Source of the DNA: an uncultured Pseudomonadales bacterium
Lineage (GTDB): Bacteria; Pseudomonadota; Gammaproteobacteria; Pseudomonadales; Azotimanducaceae
DNA: 64,000 bases
Direction: 5' to 3'
NCBI GenBank assembly: GCA_951813295.1
Contig: CATOTI010000003.1
Span: 372,001 to 436,000 of the forward strand
The notes under the pieces are model-generated. The model worked only from the letters and a program-made list of their open reading frames with translations. It was not told the origin of the DNA and did no database searches. This document shows positions 26,989 through 36,381 of this stretch, one piece after another. Position numbers and translations under genes: made by a program. How positions within the stretch are numbered: the stretch's first letter is position 1; each line of letters opens with the position of its first letter.

Positions 26989-28683
26989 ATGCGTACATTC
27001 GTCGCCGCGATCGGTTTGATCCTTGTCGAGTTCGCCATGGCGAATCCTTTCGACGTCTTGTTCGAGGGCGGGACGGTGGTCGACGGCACCGGGGCACCAC
27101 CATCTCGCGCCGATGTCGGCATTCGCGACGGGCGGATCGTCGCGATCGGAGACCTGGATCCAGCCGACGCGATCGAGGTGGTCGACATCGAATCCCTCGT
27201 GCTCGCGCCCGGGTTCATCGATGTGCACAGCCACGCCGACGCGGCACTGCGGGATCCGGTCCACGCGGGCATCGTCGGATTCCTGCACCAGGGCGTGACG
27301 ACCGCGGTCTTCGGCGTCGACGGTGCGATGCACCCCGGCACGATGCGGGACTACGTCGTCCTGGCCGAAGACGGAGGCGTGGGGCTCAACTTCATGGCGT
27401 ATGCGGGCCACAACGGCATTCGGCGCGATGTCATGGGGTACGCGCGTCGGTCGCCAACGCCGGATGAACTCGCGCGCATGGCGGACATGGTCGAAGAAGC
27501 GATGGAAAACGGCGCGGTGGGTCTTTCCAGCGGGCTCATGTATCAGCCCGGCAGTTTCGCCGAGACCGACGAGCTGGTCGCGTTGGCGAAGGTTGTGAAG
27601 GCTTACGGGGGCCGTTACGACTCACACGTGCGCGACCCGGCCAATGAACTGTTGGCCTCGCACCAGGAAGCGCTCGACATCGCGGAAGCGGCGGGAATCG
27701 CCGCGCATCCGACACATGTCAAAGCGGTCGGCGGCAAGAACTTCGGCAAAGGCCAGGCCCTCGTCGAGCTTTACCAGAAGCGCATCGATGCCGGTCTCGA
27801 CGTGACAATCGACGTGTACCCCTACGACGGCGCCGCGACGAGTCGTCTAGTCGGGCTGCTACGACCCGCCGACGATCCGATTGGCCTGCCGCTCTACGAT
27901 CGCATTCAGGCGCTCCAGTCGGGTCGAGCACCGTCGACCGAGATTCCTCAACTCATTGAGGATCTGGTCATGTATTGGCGCACGATCGAGCCGGGCACGG
28001 ACGTCTACCGCGAGGCGAAACTCAAAACAGAAGATCCACCCGATGGCGCATATAGCTGGGTCGAGACTGTCGGCTACCAGTCCATGCGCGTCGTCGTGAG
28101 TCATGACGAAGCAAAAGTGGGCGAGATGCTGCGGGACCTGGCGCTCGTTCATGAAGTGACGCCTTTCGAGCTCGTCCGCCGAATGGTCGTCGAGGAAGGC
28201 GGCCACGCGATGGTGACGCTGGGTGCGATTCAGGAATTGGAGGTCCAGCTTCTGTTGAAACAACCCTGGACGATGGTGGCGTCGGACGGCGCCGAGGTCG
28301 ATCCCCAACACCCACGTGGACGAGGCACTTTTCCGCGGGTGCTCGGCCGCTACGTGCGCGAATGGGGCGTGATGACGCTCGAGGATGCGGTCTTCAAGAT
28401 GACGGGCTTACCCGCCGACTATCTAAAACTCGGGGATCGCGGCGTCGTTCGGGTCGATGCCGTGGCGGATCTGACCGTTTTCGATCCTGAACGCGTCATC
28501 GATCGGGCCACGTGGGAAGAGCCGGAACGCTATTCCGAAGGCATCGTTCACGTACTCATCGGTGGTCGGTTCGCCCTGCGCGACGGCGAAGTCGAGGCCG
28601 CCCGGCACGGGCGTTTCATCCCGTTCCAGGGTAACGGCGGTTCTAGTCCCGGCTGCGATGTGCGACCGGGACGGGGAGGGTAG
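26989..28683 (+). CDS. N-acyl-D-amino-acid deacylase-like amidohydrolase
   Basis: Start at the ATG preceded by CGGAGGG; 564 residues with a short N-terminal hydrophobic stretch that may be a signal. It shows the amidohydrolase layout: a small beta-domain (VVDGTGAPPSRADVGIRDGRIVAIGD), then PGFIDVHSHADAAL with metal-binding His, and SSGLMYQPGSFA. Further on are DSHVRDP and HPTHVKAVGGKNFGKG, typical of D-aminoacylases (YtcJ/NdaD group). Together with the divergent penicillin-fold hydrolase and upstream peptide importer it suggests use of D-amino-acid peptides; this link is inference. Confidence 0.87.
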   Translation: MRTFVAAIGLILVEFAMANPFDVLFEGGTVVDGTGAPPSRADVGIRDGRIVAIGDLDPADAIEVVDIESLVLAPGFIDVHSHADAALRDPVHAGIVGFLHQGVTTAVFGVDGAMHPGTMRDYVVLAEDGGVGLNFMAYAGHNGIRRDVMGYARRSPTPDELARMADMVEEAMENGAVGLSSGLMYQPGSFAETDELVALAKVVKAYGGRYDSHVRDPANELLASHQEALDIAEAAGIAAHPTHVKAVGGKNFGKGQALVELYQKRIDAGLDVTIDVYPYDGAATSRLVGLLRPADDPIGLPLYDRIQALQSGRAPSTEIPQLIEDLVMYWRTIEPGTDVYREAKLKTEDPPDGAYSWVETVGYQSMRVVVSHDEAKVGEMLRDLALVHEVTPFELVRRMVVEEGGHAMVTLGAIQELEVQLLLKQPWTMVASDGAEVDPQHPRGRGTFPRVLGRYVREWGVMTLEDAVFKMTGLPADYLKLGDRGVVRVDAVADLTVFDPERVIDRATWEEPERYSEGIVHVLIGGRFALRDGEVEAARHGRFIPFQGNGGSSPGCDVRPGRGG

Positions 28684-29931
28684 CTAGACCCGCTCGATGA
28701 TGATGGCGGGGGCCATGCCGCCGCCGGCACACATCGTGATGAGTGCGCGCTGCTTGTTCTGCCGCTCGAGCTCATCGAGTGCCGTGCCGATCAGGATCGA
28801 TCCGGTCGCGCCGATCGGGTGACCGAGCGCCATCGCACCACCGTTGACGTTGACGATCTCGCGATCGAGGTCGAGGTCGCGGATGAACTTTTCGGCGACC
28901 ACGGAGAACGCTTCGTTGATTTCCCAGAGATCGATGTCGTCCGTCGTGAGTCCGGCACGTTCGAGTACCTTCTTCGCCGCCGGCACCGGTGCGTTGAGCA
29001 TCAGTGTCGGGCAGTCGCCCATGTTCGCCATGGCGACGATTCGCGCGCGGGGCGTCAAGCCGTTCTTCTCGGCATAGCTCTCGGAGGCGAGCAGGATGCA
29101 CGCCGCGCCGTCGACGACGCCGGACGAGTTACCGGCATGGTGGACGTGGTTGATGCTGCCATCGAGCTGCGGGTACTTCTGATAGATCATCGAGCCGAAC
29201 GTAGTGCCTTCTTCGTCGAAGGGTGCCGCGGCCATTTGATCGAAAACGGTTCGCAGCTCAGCCAGCGAGTCCATGCTCGTTCCCGGACGCGGGAACTCTT
29301 CGCGGTCGAGCGCGACCGTGCCGTCGTCGTTGTGGACCGGCACGAGCGACTTATCGAAACGGCCTTCGGCCATCGCGCGAGCCGCGCGTTCCTGGCTGAC
29401 GACCGCGAGTCGGTCGACGGCCTCCCGGTCGATGCCCTCGAGCGTCGCGATGGCGTCGGCGGCGCAAACGCCTTGCTGCGTCTGCGGGTGCAGGGAACGC
29501 AGGTGCTTGTTGCCGGCATCAAAAACCGGCGGAATCGTCGGATCGACCATCGTCGCGGTCAGGCTCATCATCTCGGTGCCGCCGGAGACGACCAGATCTT
29601 CCATTCCGGCCATAACCTGAGCCGCGCCCATGTTCACCGACGTGATGCCGGAACCGCAGAACCGGTCGAGTGTCACGCCCGACGCTTTGGTGTCGTAGCC
29701 CGCGTCGAGAGCGGCCATACGGCCGAGGTCGTAGCCTTGTTGACCTTTCTGAGAGCTCGTCCCCCAGATCACGTCGTCGATCTCGTCGGTCTTGAGGTTG
29801 TTTCGCTCGGCCAGCGCTTTCAGCACGGTGGAAGCGAGGCGTTGTGGGTGCAGGTGCGCCAGCGCACCGCGACCTTGTTTACCGATACCCCGCGGTGTGC
29901 GGCAGGCGTCGATGATGAAAGCATCAGCCAT
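28684..29931 (-). CDS. Acetyl-CoA C-acyltransferase (thiolase)
   Basis: A 415-residue thiolase. The acyl-accepting cysteine is in RFCGSGITSVN, the second motif is NVNGGAMALGHPIGATGS with the catalytic His, and the last is CAGGGMAPAIII with the second Cys. It cleaves 3-ketoacyl-CoA or condenses acetyl-CoA. It is monocistronic, with the GST gene divergent 123 bp away. Confidence 0.95.
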   Translation of the reverse strand: MADAFIIDACRTPRGIGKQGRGALAHLHPQRLASTVLKALAERNNLKTDEIDDVIWGTSSQKGQQGYDLGRMAALDAGYDTKASGVTLDRFCGSGITSVNMGAAQVMAGMEDLVVSGGTEMMSLTATMVDPTIPPVFDAGNKHLRSLHPQTQQGVCAADAIATLEGIDREAVDRLAVVSQERAARAMAEGRFDKSLVPVHNDDGTVALDREEFPRPGTSMDSLAELRTVFDQMAAAPFDEEGTTFGSMIYQKYPQLDGSINHVHHAGNSSGVVDGAACILLASESYAEKNGLTPRARIVAMANMGDCPTLMLNAPVPAAKKVLERAGLTTDDIDLWEINEAFSVVAEKFIRDLDLDREIVNVNGGAMALGHPIGATGSILIGTALDELERQNKQRALITMCAGGGMAPAIIIERV

Positions 29932-30054
29932 GAGGAATCCTCGGGTTTGCTCGTCGAGCGTACGTTAGGGTTTAGTTTGATCGGTCGCGACTTTAGCAAA
30001 GCGCATGCGCCGCGGCATCGGCGTGGCGGTTCGAAAATCAGGGAGAAGAATGCG

Positions 30055-30756
30055 TTGAGTACTCCACGGCTCTTTCACGTCGGCGTGCCGGGGTTCGTCC
30101 AGTCACGGGCGTTTCGTTGCATCTGGCTTCTGGAGGAAATCGGGGTCGATGATTTCGAGGTCGTCATGGTGACCCCGGGACAGCCCTACGGGCCGCAGAT
30201 GCGAAGCTACGGCGTTCGCCATTCGCGCAAACTCCCGACCCTCGAGCTCGACGGCCAGGAGATCTCCGAGTCGGGCGTGATCTGCCAGGTATTGGCCGAA
30301 CGATACGCCGAGCATAAGTCGCTCCTCGGACGTCCCGAGGAACGGCTGGAACTGCTGCAATGGATCGCGATGGCGGAGACCTGCATCACCTTTCGAATTC
30401 CGCTCCTGCCGACGCTCATGAGACCCGATCAGGACCTCGATTCGATCCGCACCGGCGCGGTCGAGCCGATGCGCGCCGTCTTCCGCGACAACATCGAGCG
30501 ATTCGAGGAACACTTCGACGAGCGCGGCAGCGATTACCTGCTGGCGAGCGGGTTCAGTGCGGCGGACACCATGTGCGGGTGGAGTCTGGATACGTTGCAC
30601 TCGTGGGGCGTCATGGATCTCTCGGCGGGTGATTCGCCGAAAACTCTCGCCTACCTCGAACGGCTACGCGCACGTCCTGCCTTCCTCGAGGCCGAGAAGT
30701 ACGTGAACGTAGCGCCGGGTCGCTATTCCCGTGGCTGCGCGCCCCTCGACGATTGA
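30055..30756 (+). CDS. Glutathione S-transferase family protein
   Basis: Placed at TTG 30055, preceded by GGGAGAAG; an in-frame extension exists upstream but runs antisense to the thiolase gene. The 233-residue product has a thioredoxin-like N-terminus (TPRLFHVGVPGFVQSRAFRCIWLLEE), the cis-Pro and Glu/Ser glutathione-binding pair in KLPTLELDGQEISESGVICQ, and an all-helical C-terminal domain ending with SAADTMCGWSLD. The substrate is unknown. Confidence 0.82.
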   Translation: MSTPRLFHVGVPGFVQSRAFRCIWLLEEIGVDDFEVVMVTPGQPYGPQMRSYGVRHSRKLPTLELDGQEISESGVICQVLAERYAEHKSLLGRPEERLELLQWIAMAETCITFRIPLLPTLMRPDQDLDSIRTGAVEPMRAVFRDNIERFEEHFDERGSDYLLASGFSAADTMCGWSLDTLHSWGVMDLSAGDSPKTLAYLERLRARPAFLEAEKYVNVAPGRYSRGCAPLDD

Positions 30757-30814
30757 ACACCAACAGGTGAGCTTCCGGGCTTGGCAGCAAGCATCAGTCT
30801 GAAAAGGAGCCGAC

Positions 30815-31585
30815 ATGCCTGTTCTCGAAAACCAACACGCGCTCATCACCGGCGGCGGGAGCGGCATCGGCTTGGCTACCGCGCGCGTGTTACTCGCTGA
30901 TGGTGCGCGTGTGACGCTGCTCGGACGCACTGTCGGCCGGCTCGAAGAAGCAGTCGCACAGTTGGGTGATGGTGCTTCGTTCGTGGCGGCCGATATCGCC
31001 GATGAAACCGTGCTCGAACGAGCGGTCGCTCAGGCCAACGAGCGCGAGCCGTTGACGATCGCGGTGGCCAATGCCGGCACCGGAACGGCCGGCCCGATGC
31101 TGATGACGAGTCGTGATGAGTGGCAGCGCGTCATGGACACCAACCTGAACGGTACGTTCTTCACCTTCAAACATGCAGGTGCCGCGATTGCGGCGAACGG
31201 TGGCGGTGCGATGTGCGCGGTGTCGTCGATCGCGGGACTTCGCACCCACAAGCTGATGGCGGCGTACTGCACGAGCAAGGCGGCCATCGACATGCTCGTC
31301 CGTAACGCCGCCGATGAGCTCGGCGCGCAAGGGGTGCGTGTCAACAGCGTCTGCCCTGGTCTCGTCGAGACCGACCTATCGGCCGGGTTGCACGAAAACG
31401 AGGCCATGCGCGCGGATTACGTTTCGTGCATGCCGCTCGCGCGGGTTGGTTCACCCGACGATGTCGCCTCGGTCATTCGATTCCTGACCGGGCCCGAGTC
31501 GAGCTGGATGACCGGCGTCGTGGTGCCCGTCGACGGCGGACACCACCTGCGTCGCGGGCCTAACCTCGAGGTGATGGCACCCTGA
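30815..31585 (+). CDS. Short-chain dehydrogenase/reductase
   Basis: A 256-residue classical SDR. The cofactor motif is TGGGSGIGLATARVL, NAG is in VANAGTG, and the catalytic YxxxK is in YCTSKAA with the serine in CAVSSIAG. The C-terminal GVVVPVDGGHHLRRGP is typical. AAAGGAG precedes the ATG. It lies 58 bp after the GST gene in the same direction, so the two may be co-transcribed. Confidence 0.93.
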   Translation: MPVLENQHALITGGGSGIGLATARVLLADGARVTLLGRTVGRLEEAVAQLGDGASFVAADIADETVLERAVAQANEREPLTIAVANAGTGTAGPMLMTSRDEWQRVMDTNLNGTFFTFKHAGAAIAANGGGAMCAVSSIAGLRTHKLMAAYCTSKAAIDMLVRNAADELGAQGVRVNSVCPGLVETDLSAGLHENEAMRADYVSCMPLARVGSPDDVASVIRFLTGPESSWMTGVVVPVDGGHHLRRGPNLEVMAP

Positions 31586-31592
31586 GCATCGT

Positions 31593-33227
31593 TTACCGGT
31601 TCGAGTAGCGGTCGCCGTAAGCGTCACTGTCGTCCAGCAACCGGCGCTGTGCGCCGCGCGCATCGTTGACGATTTGCGGTTCGACATCGAAGACCATCAC
31701 AGGCCGAGCGTCGGTGTCGTAGGCCGGCCAATGCGGGATGAGCGCGTTGTTCGGATCCCCGGTCTTCGCAAAGGCAATCCACGTCTCCGAGAGGACATCG
31801 GCGACACGCTGTTGCTCCTCACCGATGCCGGACATGCTCGCTGAGTTGGCGACGTTGTCGAAAACGAAACCGATTTCGAGCGCGTGCGGTGAGCGCCACT
31901 TGCCGCCGTCGACGGGCGTATCCCAATTGAAGAGATAGAGGTAGGCCGGGGCGGTGCCTTGGGCCACCTTTCGTTCGGCTTGCGTGACATGACCGGCCGC
32001 CCAACGGGCATCGGTCGTAGCTTCGAAGAGCACGTCAGCGGGCGCGGCTTGCGGATCGAGTTCGCGATACCCGGCAATGACGGCATCGATATCCTTGTCG
32101 GGATAGGTCGTCGCTAGAACCTCTTTTACGCCGGACCAATCGAGATCGAACGAGGCGGGATTACTGGCGCCGATGAAGAGCGAGCTTTCCGTGCGGGTCG
32201 TGCCAAGCATCATCGGCACGTTGGCCCCGGTAGGGGACGCATCGGGTTCAAAGGGGTGGCGTAACAGGGTTCGGCCATCGATGGTCGGTGCGTTGCCGGC
32301 CCCGGTTCCTCGCCGCGCGGCGCTCAGTTCTTCGACGGATACCGATCGGATCTGATCGATTGTCTCGGCGGTGAGGCCGAGGTTCTCGACGACCTGGTCC
32401 GCCGACGCCTGGGCGGCGGTGGCCTCGGGAAACCGAATCATGGCGCCCGATTGCACGACGGCGCGGTGGAAGAGGCCCTCGGCCGCGGGCGTGTTCATCA
32501 ACGTCGAAACCTTCGCGCCGCCGCCGGACTCGCCAAAGATCATGACGGTATCGGGATCCCCGCCGAATGCTTCGATGTTGTCGCGCACCCACTCGAGCGC
32601 CTGGACCATGTCGAGCACGCCCGCGACCGCTGAATTCTCGAATCCTTCGCCATAGTGGTTGAGTGCCATATAGCCGTAAATGTTCAACCGATGATTGATC
32701 GTGACGACGACGACATCGCCGCGGGCGGCGAGGCGAGAACCTTCGTAAGCGAGTGACGATCCACTCCCGCTCGCAAAACCGCCGCCGTGCAGCCAGACCA
32801 TCACCGCGCGCTCTCGACCATCGGCGATGCCGGGCGTCCAGACGTTCAGGAACAGACAGTCCTCGCTCATCGGTGGTGCGGGATCGGGACGCCAGGACGT
32901 GAACAGACCGGCGGCGTTGCCCGTCGGCGTCTGTGGACAGGATGCTGCGTAGGCGGTCGTTTCGGCGGCGTCGGTCCAGGGCTCGGGGTTAGCCGGTGCC
33001 GCGAACCTCGTCATCGACGTGTCGGCGCCGTAGCGGATCCCCTTGAAGGCGAATACCTCCCCGCTGCGTTGCCCGCGGACGGGGCCGTACTCGGTCTTGG
33101 CGATCGGCCCGGCTTCAACCGCAACCACGGGTTCGGCCGGCGGCGGTGATTCATTCTGGCCACAGGCGACAAGAAGTGCGGTCAAGAGGGTGACCGCGGC
33201 GACAGGGGTTATTCGAGAAGAACGCAT
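31593..33227 (-). CDS. Type B carboxylesterase, predicted lipoprotein
   Basis: The start is the ATG giving a lipoprotein signal (TLLTALLVACGQN; Cys after LVA); the frame is open further upstream but without a signal. In 544 residues it has EDCLFLNVWTP, WLHGGGFASGSGS (oxyanion hole) and the nucleophile elbow FGESGGGAK, followed by a His near HALEIGFVF. It hydrolyses carboxylic esters, probably at the outer membrane or in the periplasm. Gene ends 8 bp from the convergent SDR gene. Confidence 0.9.
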   Translation of the reverse strand: MRSSRITPVAAVTLLTALLVACGQNESPPPAEPVVAVEAGPIAKTEYGPVRGQRSGEVFAFKGIRYGADTSMTRFAAPANPEPWTDAAETTAYAASCPQTPTGNAAGLFTSWRPDPAPPMSEDCLFLNVWTPGIADGRERAVMVWLHGGGFASGSGSSLAYEGSRLAARGDVVVVTINHRLNIYGYMALNHYGEGFENSAVAGVLDMVQALEWVRDNIEAFGGDPDTVMIFGESGGGAKVSTLMNTPAAEGLFHRAVVQSGAMIRFPEATAAQASADQVVENLGLTAETIDQIRSVSVEELSAARRGTGAGNAPTIDGRTLLRHPFEPDASPTGANVPMMLGTTRTESSLFIGASNPASFDLDWSGVKEVLATTYPDKDIDAVIAGYRELDPQAAPADVLFEATTDARWAAGHVTQAERKVAQGTAPAYLYLFNWDTPVDGGKWRSPHALEIGFVFDNVANSASMSGIGEEQQRVADVLSETWIAFAKTGDPNNALIPHWPAYDTDARPVMVFDVEPQIVNDARGAQRRLLDDSDAYGDRYSNR

Positions 33228-33322
33228 GGGCGCCCCGCTAACGTGATTCAGTCGTCGGGACTTTGCCACAAGCGGCGGGATGGCTGCCGGCCGCAGCGTC
33301 TCGGTACCGGACGAACGACACG

Positions 33323-34750
33323 CTAGGTTGCCGTGCGGCGCGCCTTGAGTTCTTCCATCATCGCCTCGTGCGATTCCTGGGTGATGTTGTACATGCCCAT
33401 GAACAGCATGCCGGCGCCGACGATCAGCCAATACAACGGCCCGCACATGAAGAAGAGCCCGTCGAGGATCTCCGGGGTCAACGACTCCCGGGTGGCGTTC
33501 TCGGGGAATCCGATGATCTCGAGTCCAAAGCCGCCGATCAGTCCCCCCAACCCCGCGGTTGCCTTCAGAGCGAAAGCGCGAATCGCGAACACGACACCTT
33601 CGGCGCGCCTGCCCGTGCGAAACTCGTGCTCATCGGCGATGTCGACGAGTTGCGAGTCGATCACGATCGGGACGACCGGCAGGATCAGCAGACCGAGGAA
33701 CAGGCAGCCGAAGAGGCTCGGCAACATCCAGACGGATTCGTTGGGCGGAAAGAAGCCGATCATCTTGAGGGTGTGCGGCAGGCCAACGAGCGTCGCGCAG
33801 ATGATGCACGTGTAGATGACCGTCAGTTTCTTGTCGAGGCGTCGGGTGAGCCATGCCGCCGCGGGCAAAGCGACGAACATCCCCGGCACGCCGACCAGCG
33901 CTCGAAGTGCTAGCTCGTCGGTGCTGAGATCGAATCCGTAGATGAACGTGTAGGTCGCGACGACCCCGAGGATGCCGCCCGAGACGAGCATGACGAGCCA
34001 GGCAACGCAAACGGACAGATACGCTTTGCTGCGCACGAGCGACATGAGGTCGTTCAAGCTATCGCGCATTCTCACCCGCTGACCGTCGACAGAATGCAGC
34101 CGGGGAATCTGGTCTCTCGTGCCGGCAATGCAGATCAGGAGCGCGATACACATGATCGTCACCCCGGCGGTCGCCATCGGCAGATAGCCGGCCGGGTTCA
34201 GGAGGCCGTTTTCGAAGCCGTCGGTCTCGGGGAAGTACACGACGAGGACGAGCGCACCGAGCGCGGCACCGCCGAGCATGCCGATCACCGAATTGAGACC
34301 GAAAATTTGCGTGCGCTCGTGGTAGTCATCGGTCAGTTCCGCGCCTAAAGCGTCGTGTGGAACGACGTAAAACGTCTTGCCGAGGCGCATGAGGATGAGC
34401 GCACCCATGAACCACCAGAAATAGGCAGTTTCCGACAAGCCATCCGGCGGAACGTAGAGCAGAAAAAAGCCGAGGCACAATGGCGCCATCGCAATCAGCA
34501 TGAACGGATGGCGACGCCCCCATTTCGAGCGGAAGTTGTCCGAGAGCGATCCGACCAGGGGATCGGAAATCGCATCGACGACGCTCGCCACCAGGAATAC
34601 GACGCCGCACAGGTACGCATTGACGCCGAGCACCTGGTTGTAGAACAGCATCGTCGCGACGCCGGCGGCGCTCATGACCGCTTCGTCGAGAGCGCCCGCC
34701 GAGAACGCGAGCTTGGTCTTGAGCGTGACGTTTGCGGTTCGCGCGGTCAT
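33323..34750 (-). CDS. MFS transporter, glycoside-pentoside-hexuronide (GPH) type
   Basis: A 475-residue, 12-segment transporter beginning LKTKLAFSAGALDEAVMSAAG. It has the GPH signature VDAISDPLVGSLSDNFRSKWGRRHPFM between segments 2 and 3. GPH members move sugars or related solutes with H+ or Na+, but many marine homologues have no known substrate. It lies downstream of the carotenoid oxygenase gene with a palindrome between. Confidence 0.88.
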   Translation of the reverse strand: MTARTANVTLKTKLAFSAGALDEAVMSAAGVATMLFYNQVLGVNAYLCGVVFLVASVVDAISDPLVGSLSDNFRSKWGRRHPFMLIAMAPLCLGFFLLYVPPDGLSETAYFWWFMGALILMRLGKTFYVVPHDALGAELTDDYHERTQIFGLNSVIGMLGGAALGALVLVVYFPETDGFENGLLNPAGYLPMATAGVTIMCIALLICIAGTRDQIPRLHSVDGQRVRMRDSLNDLMSLVRSKAYLSVCVAWLVMLVSGGILGVVATYTFIYGFDLSTDELALRALVGVPGMFVALPAAAWLTRRLDKKLTVIYTCIICATLVGLPHTLKMIGFFPPNESVWMLPSLFGCLFLGLLILPVVPIVIDSQLVDIADEHEFRTGRRAEGVVFAIRAFALKATAGLGGLIGGFGLEIIGFPENATRESLTPEILDGLFFMCGPLYWLIVGAGMLFMGMYNITQESHEAMMEELKARRTAT

Positions 34751-34880
34751 TTCGACGAACCTGGGTTGGCGGCACGTTTCATCGTTTCGCTTGTTGTTTG
34801 AGCGTCCTCGGTCTCGATTCCGAGAACGCGGTGGGACGAGCGCCGCGCGCTGAGCCCGAAGGGTTTACGAGGTAAAAGTC

Positions 34881-34904
34881 GGGGCAGAGTCCGGACTCTG
34901 CCCC
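34881..34904 (-). terminator. Perfect 12+12 bp palindrome after the carotenoid oxygenase gene
   Basis: GGGGCAGAGTCC is followed directly by its reverse complement, with no loop. On the minus strand GACTTTTACC follows, so it may end the carotenoid oxygenase transcript. A loopless palindrome is unusual for an intrinsic terminator; it may instead be a dispersed intergenic palindromic repeat. No second copy was seen in the window. Confidence 0.5.
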
Positions 34905-34917
34905 GGTTCTCCCGCGT

Positions 34918-36273
34918 TCAGTTGGCGACCGAAGCGGGAATCCAACTGCCGTGAAAACCGCCCGGAATCCGCGGCAGGTCGATTGACGCGACCGGCGTTT
35001 TGTCCATCGTCGCTGCATCCAGGATGACGAACTGGCTGGTGTCGGTCGCGGCGTCGTGGACGTACGTCATCAGGTAGCCGTCGTCTTCAGCCTTCGGGTC
35101 TGCCGCGGGCACGAATACGGGTTCACCGGACGTGCGACCTTCGCCGAGCTCGATGTCGAGACGCGCCCCTGTGTCGCGGTCGTACTTCAAGATCGCGCCT
35201 GACTGGCTGCCGGGATCGTCTCCGCCGAACTCTCCGGACATCCCCATCATGTAGCCGTAGCGGTGTTTCAGGCCCACCACGCTATCCGCGACGCGCGGAA
35301 ACTCCGCCGAGCGGTCGTCGACCTGCTCCTCGTGAACCTTCCCCGTGCTCGTGTTGATCGTCCACCGCCAGAGCTCGGGATTCGGGAAGTCCATGGACGA
35401 TTCGCGCCACATGTGGCTGAACCGGGCGACGTCGAGCACGATGTTGTCGCCGTCCTCATACGAGTTCATGGGGTGGAAGACGTAACAGGGGTTGATGTCG
35501 TACCACGTGACGTCCTGATTCGTGCCGGTGCGGGGCATGACACCGAGCCGCGCGGGATAGTTGTCGTCCCAACGAATCGGCATGTCGCCCTGCATCGCAA
35601 GCTCGAGGTTAAAGACCGCGGGTAGGTCCATGAAGATGACGAAATTTCGAGTGACGTTGAAGTCGTGCATCATCGTGGGACCACCGACGGTGATGTCCTC
35701 CGTCTGGGCCAGCGTGCCGTCGGCGGCGACCCTCAGATAGCGCAGGTAGGGTTCGAACGACGAATAGCCGAAGGCCAGCATCTCGCCGGTTACCGGGCAG
35801 ATCTTCGGGTGAGCCGTGAAAGATCCCGTCAGCACACCGTCGTAGTCCGTGGCGCCGACCGTATTCAGGTCGCCGTCGACGACGTACGGAAAGTGACCCT
35901 CTTCCAGCGCGAGAATCTTGCCGGCATGCCCGACCACGTGGGTGTTGGCCTTGGACGCGGTTTTGTCCATCAGGACTGACGGATCCAGGATGTTCAGATC
36001 AGGATTCTTGATGAACGGCGTCTGCACATAACGGTTGCGGTACCACTCGGCCTTGCCGTCCCGTAGGCGCACGCCGTGAAGCATCCCGTCGCCGAAGAAC
36101 GGGTGGTCGCTCGTTCCGCTCAAGGGGTTCGCTCCGTTGCGTACGTATCGACCGTCGAGCTCCGCGGGTATCGATCCGGTGACCTCGAGATCGCTGAGGC
36201 TCAGCTCTTCTGTGACGGGGCGGCCGTTGCCGCGCAGGTGAGAGGGCGTGTCGTTGGTCGCGGGTTCTGCCAT
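34918..36273 (-). CDS. Carotenoid oxygenase family protein
   Basis: A 451-residue, seven-bladed beta-propeller type dioxygenase. The four iron-binding histidines fall in family contexts: AHPKICP, MMHDFNVTRNFVIF, VFHPMNSYEDGD and the terminal FHGSWIP. The N-terminus has RYVRNGANPL and FFGDGMLHGVRL. Members split carotenoids, apocarotenoids, stilbenes or lignostilbenes with O2. The product here cannot be assigned. Confidence 0.94.
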   Translation of the reverse strand: MAEPATNDTPSHLRGNGRPVTEELSLSDLEVTGSIPAELDGRYVRNGANPLSGTSDHPFFGDGMLHGVRLRDGKAEWYRNRYVQTPFIKNPDLNILDPSVLMDKTASKANTHVVGHAGKILALEEGHFPYVVDGDLNTVGATDYDGVLTGSFTAHPKICPVTGEMLAFGYSSFEPYLRYLRVAADGTLAQTEDITVGGPTMMHDFNVTRNFVIFMDLPAVFNLELAMQGDMPIRWDDNYPARLGVMPRTGTNQDVTWYDINPCYVFHPMNSYEDGDNIVLDVARFSHMWRESSMDFPNPELWRWTINTSTGKVHEEQVDDRSAEFPRVADSVVGLKHRYGYMMGMSGEFGGDDPGSQSGAILKYDRDTGARLDIELGEGRTSGEPVFVPAADPKAEDDGYLMTYVHDAATDTSQFVILDAATMDKTPVASIDLPRIPGGFHGSWIPASVAN

Positions 36274-36381
36274 GGCAGGAATCTCCGGGTTATCGTTGGG
36301 TCGAGTATGCGGTAAACATCGCGCACGAACCCAAGGCGTCGTCGTGCCGCCTGGTGGGCACCCCAGTCGAGGAGAACCGTT

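Noticed and set aside
28819..30054. Plus-strand extension of the GST frame across the thiolase gene
   Set aside because: It is antisense to a complete thiolase with catalytic motifs. The GST starts at TTG 30055, where GGGAGAAG is found.
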